Positions 5,917 through 6,730 of a stretch of DNA of 6,730 bases are shown here, piece by piece. Origin of the DNA: DAOTTX01 sp034437515 (GTDB lineage: Bacteria > Chloroflexota > Anaerolineae > Aggregatilineales > Phototrophicaceae); NCBI GenBank assembly GCA_034437515.1, contig DAOTTX010000381.1:1-6730 (forward strand), written 5' to 3'. The translations under genes were made by a program, and so were the position numbers. Within the stretch, counting starts at the first letter, position 1; each line of letters starts with the position of its first letter. The notes beneath the pieces were generated by a model. That model worked only from the letters and a program-made list of their open reading frames with translations, made no database searches and was not told the origin of the DNA.

Positions 5917-6624
5917 GTGCTAGAGATAGTGGGCCTTCACACGTATTATGGTCATGTGCATGCGTTGCAGGGTGTCTCCTTGGAGGTGGAGGAAGGGGGC
6001 ATTGTCGCCCTGATCGGCAATAACGGAGCCGGCAAGAGCACGCTTCTCAATACGATCTCAGGTCTCGTCCAACTCACCTCAGGCAAGATCACGTTTCTCG
6101 GCGAACGAATCGATGCTTTGTCCTCAGCAGAGATCGTGCGGAAGGGTATCTCACAAGCTCCAGAAGGTCGCCGCGTCTTTCCGCGTTCGACCGTCTTGGA
6201 GAACTTGGAGATGGGAGCCTACACGCGCCATGACGGCAAGGGCATAAGATCGGATATAGACGCGATGATGGGCCGTTTCCCCATCTTGAGAGAACGAAAG
6301 GACCAACTAGCAGGCACCCTCAGTGGTGGAGAGCAGCAGATGCTCACCATTGCCAGGGCACTGATGTCTCGGCCCAAGCTCATAATGTTGGATGAGCCCT
6401 CCTTGGGTCTGATGCCCACTCTGGTGAGTGAGGTGTTCGAGATCATTAGGGAGATTCGCGCAGAGGGGACGACGATTCTGTTGGTGGAGCAGAATGCGCG
6501 CAAGGCACTCTTTGTTGCAGACCAAGCCTACGTAATCGAGAGCGGAAGGATCGTCCTTGATGGACCAGCAGACGAGCTTCAACATATGGATCAAGTGCGG
6601 AAGGCGTATCTTGGCGAGCACTAG
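5917..6624 (+). CDS. livF: LivF-type ATPase of a HAAT ABC importer
   Basis: A 235-residue ABC ATPase, the second ATPase of the importer, expected to pair with LivG. Motifs are Walker A G34-NNGAGKST-42, Q-loop Q80 in 'ISQAPEGRRVFPRSTVLENL', a full signature 'LSGGEQQ' (135-141), Walker B 'LIMLDEPSLGL' (156-166), and 'VEQN' (190-193), where Q192 replaces the usual switch histidine, as is normal for LivF. 'QAPEGRRVF' is a LivF hallmark. The start is GTG 5917 with AGGAAG at 5904-5909. It is the last gene of the visible operon. No substrate-binding protein gene follows in the remaining 106 bases. Confidence 0.94.
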   Translation: MLEIVGLHTYYGHVHALQGVSLEVEEGGIVALIGNNGAGKSTLLNTISGLVQLTSGKITFLGERIDALSSAEIVRKGISQAPEGRRVFPRSTVLENLEMGAYTRHDGKGIRSDIDAMMGRFPILRERKDQLAGTLSGGEQQMLTIARALMSRPKLIMLDEPSLGLMPTLVSEVFEIIREIRAEGTTILLVEQNARKALFVADQAYVIESGRIVLDGPADELQHMDQVRKAYLGEH

Positions 6625-6648
6625 TGGGTCACTTGTCACGGATATAGC

Positions 6649-6691
6649 CATTTCGATTGTGCCCATTGTTTCCAGGCCCGTGCTCGAAATG
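6649..6691. repeat. Weak inverted repeat downstream of livF
   Basis: CATTTCGA (6649-6656) and TCGAAATG (6684-6691) are exact reverse complements with a 27-base loop; one more pair forms beyond a single mismatch. A short TTTT follows at 6695-6698. It might mark the end of the transcript, but the stem is AT-rich and short and the loop long, so terminator function is doubtful. Confidence 0.25.
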
Positions 6692-6730
6692 ACGATTTTG
6701 GCGACAAATAGGCCTTCTGGGAGCAGTTTT

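Noticed and set aside
6649..6698. Intrinsic terminator after livF
   Set aside because: The stem is 8 bp and AT-rich, the loop is 27 bases and only four T follow, so I list it only as a weak inverted repeat.
1..6730. CRISPR array, tRNA, rRNA or insertion sequence
   Set aside because: I saw no regularly spaced repeats, cloverleaf-like segments, rRNA-like sequence or transposase in any frame.

Overview
The window carries one continuous plus-strand gene cluster of nine well-supported genes, preceded by about 530 bases of AT-richer, apparently non-coding DNA. The genes are packed with overlaps or gaps of a few bases, use ATG, GTG and TTG starts, and most have a clear Shine-Dalgarno sequence, which fits a bacterium. 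Coding GC is in the mid-50s percent by eye. I cannot name the lineage from sequence alone. An amino-acid-oxidising, possibly anaerobic or deep-branching bacterium is an inference from gene content only.

Region by region. 1-528: no convincing gene. It holds a 9-bp inverted repeat (34-71), two copies of a near-palindromic 16-mer in opposite orientation (124-139 and 209-224), and a series of CAAA(A) tracts spaced about one helical turn apart (326-384), which predicts curved DNA. 529-771: a small, highly charged helical/coiled-coil protein of unknown function. 784-3141: four parts of a multi-subunit flavin/iron-sulfur amine or imino-acid dehydrogenase: a [2Fe-2S] HcnA-type subunit, a two-cluster ferredoxin-like subunit, a stand-alone BFD-type [2Fe-2S] protein, and a DAO-family FAD catalytic subunit. 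3122-3226: a 34-codon ORF with an excellent ribosome site that bridges the dehydrogenase and transporter halves. 3217-6624: livH, livM, livG, livF, the two permeases and two ATPases of a branched-chain/hydrophobic amino-acid (HAAT) type ABC importer. 6625-6730: no gene seen; a weak inverted repeat.

How it may work together (inference): the importer brings in an amino or imino acid, the FAD subunit oxidises its C-N bond, and electrons leave through the Fe-S subunits. The subunit set resembles the proline dehydrogenase complexes of Thermococcales, bacterial D-hydroxyproline/opine dehydrogenases and hydrogen cyanide synthase (HcnABC). Two expected parts are absent: the NAD(P)H/FAD pyridine-nucleotide-disulfide oxidoreductase subunit (HcnB/alpha type), and the periplasmic substrate-binding protein (LivJ/K type). 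The substrate cannot be fixed from the sequence.
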